NCBI GenBank assembly: GCA_949743895.1
Contig: CATJUX010000098.1
Span: 1-18,360 of the forward strand
Origin: JANFXS01 sp022791155
GTDB lineage: Bacteria; Bacillota; Clostridia; Lachnospirales; Anaerotignaceae
Length of the DNA stretch: 18,360 nucleotides
Reading direction: 5' to 3'
The notes under the pieces are model-generated. The model worked only from the letters and a program-made list of their open reading frames with translations. It made no database searches and had not been told where the DNA came from. A program made the position numbers and the translations under genes. Below, piece by piece: positions 7,368 through 15,035 of the stretch (the stretch's first letter is position 1; every line of letters starts with the position of its first letter).

Positions 7368-8144
7368 ATGGAAAAAATTGACTGCCTATATAAAATTTTG
7401 AAAAAACATGAAAAAATATGCATTGCATATTCGGGCGGAACCGATTCAGACTTTCTGCTCAATGTGGCTGCCAAAGTTTTGGATAAAAATGTTGTTTGCA
7501 TAATTGCAAATGGTGTTCAGCTTGCCAAAAAAGATTATGATGAGGCCGTTTCTCTTGCAAAAAAATCAGGTGTGATGTATTATACAATTGACGTCGATGT
7601 GTTTGAAACAGATGAGTTCAAACACAACCGAAAAGATCGCTGCTATCACTGCAAAAAAAACATAATGTCCGGCATAATCAAAAAAGCTGACGAACTGGGC
7701 TTTGGCGTGGTTGCTGATGGAAAAAATTGTGACGATGCGGGCGTATACAGACCGGGAGCAGCAGCGGCTGAGGAATTGGGCGTTGTAAGTCCATTGTATG
7801 AAGCAGGGTTTACAAAAAGTGATATTCGAAATGCAGCCAAAAAAATGGGGCTTGAAACATGGAACAAGGCTTCAAACTCGTGCCTTGCCACAAGATTTCC
7901 GTATGACACACTGCTGACAGCTGAAAACTTTTCCAAAGTTGAAAAGGCTGAACATGCCATATATGAATCGGGGATATATGGAGCGAGAGTTCGTCTGCAT
8001 GGGGATATTGCAAGAATTGAAGTTAAAACAGAAGATTTTGGCGTGTTTATGAAAAACACGGAACTGATTAAGAAAATCAAGGAAATTGGGTTTAGATATA
8101 TAACATTGGATCTTGAAGGGTTCAGAAGCGGAAGCATGGACTGA
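7368..8144 (+). CDS. larE: LarE, ATP-dependent sulfur transferase for the NPN cofactor
   Basis: LarE adenylates the carboxylates of pyridinium-3,5-dicarboxylate mononucleotide and replaces them with thiocarboxylates in nickel-pincer nucleotide synthesis. The 258 residues include the PP-loop ATP site SGGTDS at 22-27 and the conserved NRKDRCYHCKK segment. The sulfur-donor position is Cys172 in SNSCLATRFPY. Besides Cys172, the CxxC pair at 92/95 gives three cysteines, the kind of set that in some LarE proteins holds an iron-sulfur cluster and may allow repeated rather than single sulfur donation. The ATG has GAGGAGG seven bases ahead. It is the first gene of larE-larB-larC1-larC2, and larB follows after 17 bases. 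Confidence 0.95.
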   Translation: MEKIDCLYKILKKHEKICIAYSGGTDSDFLLNVAAKVLDKNVVCIIANGVQLAKKDYDEAVSLAKKSGVMYYTIDVDVFETDEFKHNRKDRCYHCKKNIMSGIIKKADELGFGVVADGKNCDDAGVYRPGAAAAEELGVVSPLYEAGFTKSDIRNAAKKMGLETWNKASNSCLATRFPYDTLLTAENFSKVEKAEHAIYESGIYGARVRLHGDIARIEVKTEDFGVFMKNTELIKKIKEIGFRYITLDLEGFRSGSMD

Positions 8145-8161
8145 AAGGAGGAATTTTTTAA

Positions 8162-8914
8162 TTGGAATTGAAAACTATATTAAATGATTTGAAAGAAGGC
8201 CGCATTTCTGTTGATGAAGCTGAAAAACATCTCAAATTCAAGCCATTTGAGGATCTTGGATATGCAATGATTGATCACCAAAGAGCGCTTAGAAACGGGT
8301 GCCCCGAAGTTATTTACTGTGCGGGAAAAACAGTGGCGCAAATAGTTGGGATTGTGCAGCATATGCTGAGCGCTGGAACCAAGAATATACTTGGAACAAG
8401 AGCTACACATCAAATGTATCAGGCTGTGAAAGAAATATGTCCAGACGCTGTATATCATGAAGATGCGCGTATTATACTTTTGGAAAGAGAACCTGTTGAA
8501 AAAACAGGCGGGAAAATACTTGTTGCCACAGGCGGAACAAGTGACATACCCGTTGCGGAAGAAGCTGCACTGACGGCAGAATACCTTGGAAACAATGTCA
8601 TTCGTTCATATGATGTTGGTGTTGCCGGGCTGCACAGGCTGCTTTCAAGGCTGGATTATATAGCTGAAGCAGATGTTGTTATAGCTGTGGCTGGAATGGA
8701 AGGGGCGTTGGCAAGTGTGATTGGCGGGCTGACGGACAAGCCTGTCATTGCTGTGCCGACTTCAGTTGGATATGGAGCCAATTTTAACGGGCTTTCAGCA
8801 CTTTTGTGCATGCTTAACAGTTGTGCCAATGGAGTTGTTGTTGTGAACATTGACAATGGGTTTGGTGCCGGATACACAGCAAATAGTATAAATAAGTTAG
8901 GAGCTAGGAAATAA
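8162..8914 (+). CDS. larB: LarB, NaAD carboxylase/hydrolase
   Basis: LarB carboxylates the pyridinium ring of nicotinic acid adenine dinucleotide and removes AMP, the first step of nickel-pincer nucleotide synthesis. The protein has 250 residues with a PurE-like C-terminal domain: ATGGTSDIPVAEEAA near 122-136, DVGVAGLHRL near 151-160 and the glycine-rich GMEGALASVIGGL near 178-190. Cys221 in LNSCANG is at the position of the nucleophilic cysteine described for LarB. The start is TTG 8162, supported by AAAGGAGGA at 8144-8152, which overlaps the larE stop. The stop codon shares one base with the larC1 ATG (TAATG), implying translational coupling. Confidence 0.95.
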   Translation: MELKTILNDLKEGRISVDEAEKHLKFKPFEDLGYAMIDHQRALRNGCPEVIYCAGKTVAQIVGIVQHMLSAGTKNILGTRATHQMYQAVKEICPDAVYHEDARIILLEREPVEKTGGKILVATGGTSDIPVAEEAALTAEYLGNNVIRSYDVGVAGLHRLLSRLDYIAEADVVIAVAGMEGALASVIGGLTDKPVIAVPTSVGYGANFNGLSALLCMLNSCANGVVVVNIDNGFGAGYTANSINKLGARK

Positions 8915-10053
8915 TGAAAAAAGTATTATATTTTGATTGTTTTGCGGGAATAAGCGGCGATATGACACTTGGGGCACTTCTTGATTTGGGCATTGACAAA
9001 GAAGAATTTTTGAAAGAAATGGAAAAAATCAATGTCGATGGTTTCAAAATTGAGTTTGGGCGTGCCGAAAAAAATGGAATAGGCGCTCTTGATGTTAATG
9101 TTATACTTGAAAATGAAGGACATGAACATCATCATGGGCACAATCATCATCATGAGCATGACACTCACCACGTTCATAATGAACATAAACACGAAGAAGG
9201 ACATGCCCACATTCATTCCCATGAAGAGGGTCAGTGCTGTGGTCGCCACAAAAACCACGAACATGGTCATATGAGCGGGCTTGGCGAACTTTTTAAGGCA
9301 CAAAACCATATGGATCACGAACACGGCCAGCCTCATATGCATGAGGGGCATTGTGGTCATCATGGTGCAGGACATCATCACAAAGGGCATGTCCTTAGCA
9401 GCCTTATTGATGAAAACACTGTTCCTGCTGAACATAAACACGAAGAGGGTCATGCACATCATTCCCATGGAGAAGGCCAGTGCTGCGGCAGTCATGCAAA
9501 CCATGACCATGCTCATCATGGCGAACATGTTCACAGAAACGTTTTTGATGTGAACAATATAATTGATGAAAGTTCTATCAGTGAAAATGCAAAAGCTCTT
9601 GCAAAAAGAATATTTATGAAGGTTGCTGAAGCTGAAGCAAAAGTGCATGGAAAGAGCGTTGACGAAGTTCATTTTCATGAGGTTGGAGCGCTTGACTCAA
9701 TTGTTGACATCATTGGCACGGCAATATTGATTGACATGATAAAACCAGATGAAATATATTCATCTGTTGTGAATGACGGATTTGGATTCATAAATTGTCA
9801 GCATGGACAAATTCCTGTTCCTGTTCCGGCAACGGCTGAAATATTTGCGGCTGCAAACGTTGTGAGCAGGCAGATTGACGTTGACACTGAACTTGTGACA
9901 CCAACGGGGGCTGCAATAATAGCTGAATTGGCAACTGGATATGGCTCGGCTCCGGCGATGAAAATGCTTAAAACAGGATATGGCTCAGGAAAGAAAAATA
10001 TTAGCATACCAAATGTTTTGCGTGTTGTGCTTGGCGAAAGGCATGATCAATGA
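8914..10053 (+). CDS. larC1: LarC1, N-terminal part of NPN nickel insertase, with large His-rich insert
   Basis: LarC is the CTP-dependent enzyme that places nickel into the pincer cofactor; here the gene is split and this is the N-terminal and central part (379 residues). Family motifs are YFDCFAGISGDM near 6-17, the DEVHFHEVGALDSIVDI block near 250-266, GQIPVPVPATAEI near 298-310 and ELVTPTGAAI near 326-335. Between about residues 70 and 207 lies an insert with about 47 histidines and five cysteines (108, 109, 147, 190, 191). It contains a duplicated unit of about 30 residues. Most LarC proteins have only a short His-rich loop at this place. The insert probably binds nickel or other metals, as in His-rich nickel chaperones. 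The stop overlaps larC2 as ATGA. Confidence 0.93.
   Translation: MKKVLYFDCFAGISGDMTLGALLDLGIDKEEFLKEMEKINVDGFKIEFGRAEKNGIGALDVNVILENEGHEHHHGHNHHHEHDTHHVHNEHKHEEGHAHIHSHEEGQCCGRHKNHEHGHMSGLGELFKAQNHMDHEHGQPHMHEGHCGHHGAGHHHKGHVLSSLIDENTVPAEHKHEEGHAHHSHGEGQCCGSHANHDHAHHGEHVHRNVFDVNNIIDESSISENAKALAKRIFMKVAEAEAKVHGKSVDEVHFHEVGALDSIVDIIGTAILIDMIKPDEIYSSVVNDGFGFINCQHGQIPVPVPATAEIFAAANVVSRQIDVDTELVTPTGAAIIAELATGYGSAPAMKMLKTGYGSGKKNISIPNVLRVVLGERHDQ
9181..9270 (+). repeat. Internal duplication in larC1, copy A
   Basis: Codes for residues 90-119, beginning EHKHEEGHAH, then HSH, EGQCCG and an NHxHxH tail. Copy B at 9430-9519 encodes nearly the same string. The DNA of the two copies still resembles each other but differs at many third positions, so the duplication is not very recent or has drifted. 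Confidence 0.8.
9430..9519 (+). repeat. Internal duplication in larC1, copy B
   Basis: Codes for residues 173-202 with the same order of motifs as copy A (EHKHEEGHAH, HSH, EGQCCG, NHxHxH), with one residue fewer after GHAH. About 160 bases of other His-rich coding sequence separate the copies. Confidence 0.8.
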
Positions 10054-10484
10054 TGGAATATAAGACAAAAGATGTTGTCAACATTCTTGAAACAAACATT
10101 GATGACTGCACAGGCGAGATATTGGGCTATGTCATGGAAAAGCTTATGGCGGCAGGGGCGAAAGATGTTTTTTACACTCCTATATATATGAAGAAAAATA
10201 GACCGGCGTATAAGCTGACTGTTCTCTGTGGAGATGATTTTGTTGATATGGCTGAAAACATTATATTTTCAGAAACAACTTCAATTGGAATACGCATAAG
10301 AAAAGAGGAAAGAGTTTGCCTTAAAAGAGAAATGAGGCAAGTTGAAACCAAATTTGGAATGCTCAAAGTTAAGGCTGTTCAGTGCTTGGAAGGCGAAAAA
10401 GTATACCCAGAGTTTGAAAGCGCAAAGGAACTTGCAACAGACAACAATGTGGCGCTGATGGATGTTTTTAGAGAGATTCACTGA
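10050..10484 (+). CDS. larC2: LarC2, C-terminal part of NPN nickel insertase
   Basis: A 144-residue protein equal to the C-terminal domain of LarC, the part that binds CTP. Visible motifs are ETNIDDCTGEILGYVMEKLMAAGAKDVFYTPIYMKKNRP, with the acidic N-I-D-D cluster, then the lysine/arginine-rich segment and the late GEKVYPEFES. In Lactiplantibacillus plantarum LarC1 and LarC2 are fused by programmed ribosomal frameshifting. Here the frames overlap only as ATGA, the larC2 frame has a TGA at 10044-10046, and no slippery heptamer is seen in the few codons available. A GAAAGG at about 10036-10041 could serve as its ribosome site. Separate translation by coupling is therefore the simpler reading. 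Confidence 0.93.
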   Translation: MMEYKTKDVVNILETNIDDCTGEILGYVMEKLMAAGAKDVFYTPIYMKKNRPAYKLTVLCGDDFVDMAENIIFSETTSIGIRIRKEERVCLKREMRQVETKFGMLKVKAVQCLEGEKVYPEFESAKELATDNNVALMDVFREIH

Positions 10485-10554
10485 AATTGGAATTGTTAAC
10501 TGAAGGCATAAAAATCGGCGGCACATGTGAATTTTAGAACTGTTTTATATATTG

Positions 10555-10588
10555 GCGGGTTACAAAAGTGTTGTGGCCCGCTGTTTTT
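10555..10588 (+). terminator. Intrinsic terminator after larC2
   Basis: GCGGG plus TTACAA (10555-10565) pairs over 11 bases, two of them wobble pairs, with the arm at 10571-10581 around a five-base loop. TGTTTTT follows. It closes the lar operon before the Msr gene. Confidence 0.85.
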
Positions 10589-10645
10589 GTGAATTGAAAA
10601 TTGTGACAGGCAATAGTTTTCATTTTTTATATGAGGTGAGCATTG

Positions 10646-12049
10646 ATGAAAAAGTTTTTGCTTTTGATTTTGTCGGTTATACTTATCACTGGATGCGTGC
10701 AAAAAGAACAAAATGCTTCAAATCAAGTTCAGGCCAACAGTTCTTTTGAGGCTTCTGAAAAAAACAAAAGCATTTATTTGGCTGGCGGATGTTTTTGGGG
10801 ACTTCAAAAATACATAGAAGCAATACATGGTGTAAAGAACGTTGTTGTTGGGTATGCTAATGGCACGTGGGAAGAAGAAAGAGACATAACATATGAAGAT
10901 GTTCAAATTGGGATCACCGGGTTTAGAGAAACTTTATATGTGGAATATGATCCTGATGAAGTGAGTCTTGACACAATTTTGTTCTCTTTTTTCTATGTTA
11001 TAGATCCAACAGTTGAAAACAGGCAGGGATCAGATGTGGGAAGCCAATATCAAACAGGGGTTTATTACACTGATGATGAAACAAAAGAAGCGGTTGAGAG
11101 AATAGCCGAGATTGAAAAGGAACGTTATGACAGATTTGTTGTGGAAATTGAACCGCTTGAGGTTTTTTATGAAGCAGAGGAATATCATCAGCATTATCTT
11201 GACAAAAATCCTGATGGCTATTGTCATATAAACCCCGGACAAATTGAGTGGATGAAACAGATAATTGTGGATCCGGGCGATTATAGACGCCCTGAAAAAT
11301 CTGAAATTAAAGAAATGCTCACACCAGAGCAATATTATGTCACCCAGGAAAATGGAACAGAGGAAGCATTTAACAATGAATATTGGGATTTTTTTGAAAA
11401 AGGCATATATGTTGATGTTGTTTCTGGCGAGCCGCTGTTTTCATCTGAAGACAAGTTTGAGAGTCAGTGTGGCTGGGCCGCTTTTTCAAAAGGGATAGAC
11501 GTGAACACATTTTTCTTCACGGAAGACGATTTGGAGGAAGAAATTCGGCTTGAAATTAGAAGCCGGGCAGCAAACTCGCATTTGGGCCATCTGTTTCAAG
11601 GGGACACTGAATCGCCCACAGGCAACCGCTATTGCATAAACAGCGCGGCTGTCAGGTTTGTGCCATATGACAAAATGACGGAAGAAGGGTATGAATATTT
11701 GATGTTTTTGTTTGAAAAAAGCGACAGCAAAACCGGCTACAAAAATATAAATGCCAAAGAAGCAAAAGAGATTATGGACAAAGAAAGCAATGCCGTGATT
11801 ATTGATGTCAGAGAAAAATATGAATATGATGAAGGGCATATTCCAAATGCGAAGCTGCTTCCAGTTGGTTCCATAAGTGATGTCAGCGCCAAAGAAATTA
11901 TACCCCAAAAGGACACTATAGTGCTTGTGTATTGCAGAAGCGGAAACAGAAGCAAAACAGCATCCGCATATTTAGCCGATTTGGGATATACAAATGTATA
12001 TGAATTTGGCGGAATCATGGAATGGCCTTATGAAACTGTGAAAGATTGA
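10646..12049 (+). CDS. Lipoprotein MsrA-MsrB-rhodanese fusion
   Basis: A membrane-anchored repair protein that should reduce both S- and R-methionine sulfoxide in proteins outside the cytoplasm. A signal sequence ends in the lipobox ITGC with lipid-modified Cys17. MsrA spans about 42-200 with GGCFWG (Cys49) and the usual TGFRETLYVEYDP region. MsrB spans about 225-355 with YYVTQENGTE, GIYVDVVSGEPLFSS and catalytic Cys330 in RYCINSA; its CGW block reads SQCGWAAFSKG, slightly off the common SGCGWPSFSKP. A rhodanese domain spans about 368-467 with Cys430 in CRSGNRS. MsrAB pairs are common, but a trailing rhodanese is unusual; it may supply or relay thiol or persulfide. ATG 10646 follows GAGGTG by seven bases; a TTG three bases earlier is less likely. 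I see no clear promoter of its own. Confidence 0.92.
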   Translation: MKKFLLLILSVILITGCVQKEQNASNQVQANSSFEASEKNKSIYLAGGCFWGLQKYIEAIHGVKNVVVGYANGTWEEERDITYEDVQIGITGFRETLYVEYDPDEVSLDTILFSFFYVIDPTVENRQGSDVGSQYQTGVYYTDDETKEAVERIAEIEKERYDRFVVEIEPLEVFYEAEEYHQHYLDKNPDGYCHINPGQIEWMKQIIVDPGDYRRPEKSEIKEMLTPEQYYVTQENGTEEAFNNEYWDFFEKGIYVDVVSGEPLFSSEDKFESQCGWAAFSKGIDVNTFFFTEDDLEEEIRLEIRSRAANSHLGHLFQGDTESPTGNRYCINSAAVRFVPYDKMTEEGYEYLMFLFEKSDSKTGYKNINAKEAKEIMDKESNAVIIDVREKYEYDEGHIPNAKLLPVGSISDVSAKEIIPQKDTIVLVYCRSGNRSKTASAYLADLGYTNVYEFGGIMEWPYETVKD

Positions 12050-12083
12050 TGCTTGGAAACAGCCAGAGTTTGGGCTGAAAATG

Positions 12084-12122
12084 AAGTGCTTCCATGATAT
12101 AATAATCATGGCGGCACTTTTT
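12084..12122 (+). terminator. Intrinsic terminator after the Msr-rhodanese gene
   Basis: AAGTGC (12084-12089) pairs with GCACTT (12114-12119), and CCATGAT with ATCATGG inside it, separated by a two-base internal loop; the hairpin loop is short and AT-rich. A T-run follows. The remainder of the gap to 12300 holds only the promoter described next and an AT-rich leader without recognisable structure. Confidence 0.85.
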
Positions 12123-12190
12123 GTTTGCTGCATATGGACATGTTTTAACAAAAATTAAGTGGCAGAAAATTTTTAACTAAATTATGTGTG

Positions 12191-12219
12191 TTGCAAATAG
12201 TATCAAAAAATAGTATAAT
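12191..12219 (+). promoter_or_regulatory. Sigma-A promoter of the six-gene operon
   Basis: TTGCAA at 12191-12196, a 17-base spacer, then a perfect TATAAT at 12214-12219. Transcription would begin near 12226, leaving a leader of about 75 bases before the ATG at 12300. It is the best-formed housekeeping promoter in the window. Confidence 0.8.
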
Positions 12220-12299
12220 ATACAAAGTATGAAAAAATATTAACAGGCTTTGACAGTGAATTTTTAAGTTGAGGATTTTTCGTCTGAGGGGAATATTTA

Positions 12300-12707
12300 A
12301 TGGAAGAAACCGTAGTTGTAATAATGATAAAAGACAGCAAAACCAAATTTTTGGATCGGGAATTAGGAAGCTATAGAATTGCTGAGCACGAAAATTTGCT
12401 CTATAATACATATGCCCTTGAATCTGATGATGGCATAAAAATATTTATGAAAATAACAACAGACAAAGATGTGAGTGATTGGGAATTTGAAGCTATATAT
12501 GATTATTATGACACTGAAACAATATTGCCTTTTGTGTCGTCTATATACGAAGAAGAAGACTGCTTCAATCCCACGTGGGAAGTGTCTTTTGATTTTGTAG
12601 ATGATCAAGATGCCATGGAAGATAAAATTTCTAAAATTCTCAATGCTCATTACAAAGAGCTTGAATCTGTTTATGAGACAATTTCAGATAAAAGGGATGA
12701 ATATTGA
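12300..12707 (+). CDS. DUF6762-like small acidic protein
   Basis: A 135-residue acidic cytoplasmic protein of unknown function. It resembles the clostridial DUF6762 family from memory: an N-terminal beta strand with KDSKTKFLDRELGSY, a central DVSDWEFEAIYDYYD, then NPTWEVSFDF and a C-terminal helix. No catalytic motif, signal or membrane segment is visible. The ATG follows GAGGGG (12286-12291) by eight bases. Its stop codon is directly followed by the TTG start of the next lipoprotein gene without any gap, so the two are likely coupled. It is the first gene after the strong promoter. The family name is less certain than the gene itself. Confidence 0.65.
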   Translation: MEETVVVIMIKDSKTKFLDRELGSYRIAEHENLLYNTYALESDDGIKIFMKITTDKDVSDWEFEAIYDYYDTETILPFVSSIYEEEDCFNPTWEVSFDFVDDQDAMEDKISKILNAHYKELESVYETISDKRDEY

Positions 12708-14120
12708 TTGAAAAATATTAAATATAAAAATGTTTTGGCCGCTGTCATATTTTGTGCGCTTGTTGTTTCAAGCTGCAATTTTGGCGATGGAAACAACACT
12801 GAACAGTCTGTTAATCCTTCTGAAAATAAAAATGAGGCTGACTCCAACATAAACAATTTGCCAAATGACAGCAATGTTGGCGGTGCAGAAAATGACAATG
12901 CGCAAGCGAACAATGAACAGCTGCCGGAAGACGGCGAAACTCCGGCTGACAGCGAGAACAACAATCATATAAAGCCAGAAAATGATGAGAGCAGCAATAA
13001 CGGCAATAGCACTAATAACAACACACATGATAAACCGGAAAACCAAACGCAAACCGCTGACAATAAAAAGCCTAATAATACTGTAAAAAATGATGAAGAT
13101 GGTGAAGCTTCAAATCAAGGTCAGGGGAAAGATGTTTATTTAACTGATCCGGCGCTTTTGGAGACATGGAATGAGCTTGATGACATTGCTTTGGCAGGAC
13201 AGACATATTATACAGAGAATTTCAGCAAAACACGTATAATAACAAAAGATGGATACCTTTATAATAAAGCGGCAGAAGAAAAAATTGATTTAAGATATTT
13301 GGTGGCAAAAGGTTATCTTTCTTCAAAATATGTCACCAAAAAATGCGATCTTCTTCTTTTGAAAGCAAGCGACTTGAAAAATTACAGCAGTTTATACATA
13401 AAAGACAGCGAAACGGAACTTGTTGTTGCCGCTGCTGTGCCACACCCAAATGAAAACATGTATCTTCTGACAACGGCAAGAAGTGCGGGGGGCGCCATAT
13501 CTTCGGCTCAATATGCATCTTTGTTGAATGGGTATTATCAAAACAATGGAACGGTTGGACATTTGTCATATGGAGCGGCCGACTATGAAAGAATTCTCAG
13601 CTTTATAAGCATGTATGAAAGCAAATATGAGGAATATTTTGTGAGAAGTATAACAAGCGACAATAAATATGCTGTGGTTATACTTTCTGAAACAAGCACG
13701 CCTTCAGATGTGAGGCAATATGTTTTAAGGCGCTCAGGGAGCATATGGGAGGTTGTCATGAGCGGCTTGGAAACCGATCCTAGGGCTTTGATAAGTGTCA
13801 ACAAGGCGTTGCCCGATTTCAACCTTAATTTGCTTCCAGAATATACAATTAATGATTATTTGGTGTCATTGAATAAGGATAAATCACAGCTTGTGGGAGA
13901 GATGACGGCCAAAGGATATATTACGGGTGCGGCAGACATTGAATATATATGCGGAACTTCAAATTTCGTTTATATTGTTCTCAAAAATGAACAGAAGTAT
14001 ATTTGCAACAACACAGGTTCAGAATGGAATGTTGTTCAGGTTTCAACATCGAGTGAAGCCATAAGCAAAATGCTTTCCATCAACAAAAGCGCGCCAACAT
14101 TTATTGTTTTAGACAGGTAG
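12708..14120 (+). CDS. Lipoprotein with Asn/acidic low-complexity linker, unknown function
   Basis: A 470-residue predicted lipoprotein that I cannot assign to a known family. The signal sequence ends in VVSSC with Cys23 as lipid anchor. Residues about 24-140 form an unstructured linker very rich in Asn, Asp, Glu, Pro and Gln, likely a spacer through the cell wall. Residues about 141-470 look globular, with two similar-feeling blocks: strand-rich segments ending in a statement of value such as RSGSIWEVVMSG near 340 and NTGSEWNVVQVS near the end, each followed by an Ile/Ser-rich helix and an NK(A/S) turn. This hints at a repeated domain. The start is TTG 12708, preceded by AAAGGGA at 12691-12697. 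Confidence 0.8.
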   Translation: MKNIKYKNVLAAVIFCALVVSSCNFGDGNNTEQSVNPSENKNEADSNINNLPNDSNVGGAENDNAQANNEQLPEDGETPADSENNNHIKPENDESSNNGNSTNNNTHDKPENQTQTADNKKPNNTVKNDEDGEASNQGQGKDVYLTDPALLETWNELDDIALAGQTYYTENFSKTRIITKDGYLYNKAAEEKIDLRYLVAKGYLSSKYVTKKCDLLLLKASDLKNYSSLYIKDSETELVVAAAVPHPNENMYLLTTARSAGGAISSAQYASLLNGYYQNNGTVGHLSYGAADYERILSFISMYESKYEEYFVRSITSDNKYAVVILSETSTPSDVRQYVLRRSGSIWEVVMSGLETDPRALISVNKALPDFNLNLLPEYTINDYLVSLNKDKSQLVGEMTAKGYITGAADIEYICGTSNFVYIVLKNEQKYICNNTGSEWNVVQVSTSSEAISKMLSINKSAPTFIVLDR

Positions 14121-14131
14121 GAGAGTTTAGC

Positions 14132-15010
14132 ATGAAGTATACTGAAGAAAACGGCAATATTTTGCTTAAAGATTATGACAGTTTTGTGGTGTCTCAAACA
14201 TTGGAGTGTGGACAATGTTTCAATTTTAACAAGCTTGGTGAGGAAGACTATATTGTCTCGGCGCATAAAAAAGCACTGCATATATACCAACGCGGAAATG
14301 ACATTGTTTTTGAAAACACATCCAAACATGAATTTGAGAACATATGGATGAACTATTTTGATTTGAACAGGGATTATGACAAAATCAAAAAACTTTTGTC
14401 TGAAAAAGATGAAACGCTGAAGGCAGCAGTGGAATATGCTCCTGGAATAAGAATCATTAACCAAGAATTTTTTCCATGCCTCATTTCTTTCATAATATCA
14501 CAAAACAACCGCATTCCTATGATTAAAAAGGTTGTTTATAATATAAGTGAAAAATATGGCAGTTACATATGCACGATTAATGGTGAAAACTATTATTCAT
14601 TTCCAGAGGCCGAGAAGCTTTTGGAAAAAACACATGAAGATTTTAAGGAATGTAAGGCGGGTTTTCGAGGAAAATATATCGTTGATGCTGTGAATAAATT
14701 TGTAAATGGCGGGCTTTCAAGCAGAAATTTTGATGAGCTGACAACTGAACAGCTTCGAAAAGAGCTTATGGACATAAATGGAGTTGGGCCAAAGGTTGCA
14801 GACTGCGTTATGCTTTTCTCATTGAAAAGAAGTGACGCTTTTCCAACTGATGTGTGGGTTAAAAGAGTTATGAGCTATTTTTATTTTGACCAGCAGGACA
14901 CGCCTATCAAAAAGATACATGAATTTGCCAATGAAAAATTTGGCGAATATTCAGGTTTTGCGCAGCAATATCTTTTTAATTATGCAAGGCAGTTCAAAAT
15001 AGGCGCATAA
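14132..15010 (+). CDS. ogg: 8-oxoguanine DNA glycosylase/AP lyase (OGG1 type)
   Basis: Bifunctional base-excision repair enzyme removing 8-oxoguanine opposite cytosine. The 292 residues include an N-terminal OGG domain (ECGQCFNFNKL near 25-35) and the HhH-GPD core: FIISQNNRIPMIKK near 120-133, the hairpin DINGVGPKVADCV with the Schiff-base lysine at 221, and the aspartate Asp240 in PTDVWVKR. Both catalytic residues match human OGG1 Lys249 and Asp268. ATG 14132 follows GGTAGGAGA, 11 bases after the lipoprotein stop. It is the third gene of the operon. Confidence 0.93.
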   Translation: MKYTEENGNILLKDYDSFVVSQTLECGQCFNFNKLGEEDYIVSAHKKALHIYQRGNDIVFENTSKHEFENIWMNYFDLNRDYDKIKKLLSEKDETLKAAVEYAPGIRIINQEFFPCLISFIISQNNRIPMIKKVVYNISEKYGSYICTINGENYYSFPEAEKLLEKTHEDFKECKAGFRGKYIVDAVNKFVNGGLSSRNFDELTTEQLRKELMDINGVGPKVADCVMLFSLKRSDAFPTDVWVKRVMSYFYFDQQDTPIKKIHEFANEKFGEYSGFAQQYLFNYARQFKIGA

Positions 15011-15035
15011 AAATGTTTGGCAGGAGGAATGAAAA

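Noticed and set aside
9181..9519. Repeats in larC1 considered as a CRISPR or tandem-repeat array
   Set aside because: Only two copies, diverged at third codon positions and in frame: a protein-level duplication.
9089..9553. Two Met-rich open frames on the plus strand in another frame of larC1
   Set aside because: They arise from shifted CAT-rich His codons, lie fully inside larC1 and show no independent start signals.
8926..9678. Long Met-rich open frame on the minus strand (250 codons)
   Set aside because: It is the antisense shadow of the His-rich larC1 region: CAT histidine codons read as ATG on the other strand. No ribosome site or family match.
10020..10056. Programmed -1 frameshift joining LarC1 and LarC2
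   Set aside because: No slippery heptamer in the only usable codons, and a TGA at 10044-10046 in the larC2 frame leaves almost no room. Kept as something to test, not called.
10646..12049. Selenocysteine in the MsrA or MsrB active site
   Set aside because: Both catalytic positions are encoded as cysteine and there is no in-frame TGA.
12123..12299. Riboswitch or small RNA in the gap before the six-gene operon
   Set aside because: Apart from the terminator and promoter the sequence is AT-rich with no stable conserved-looking structure, and the leader is only about 75 bases.
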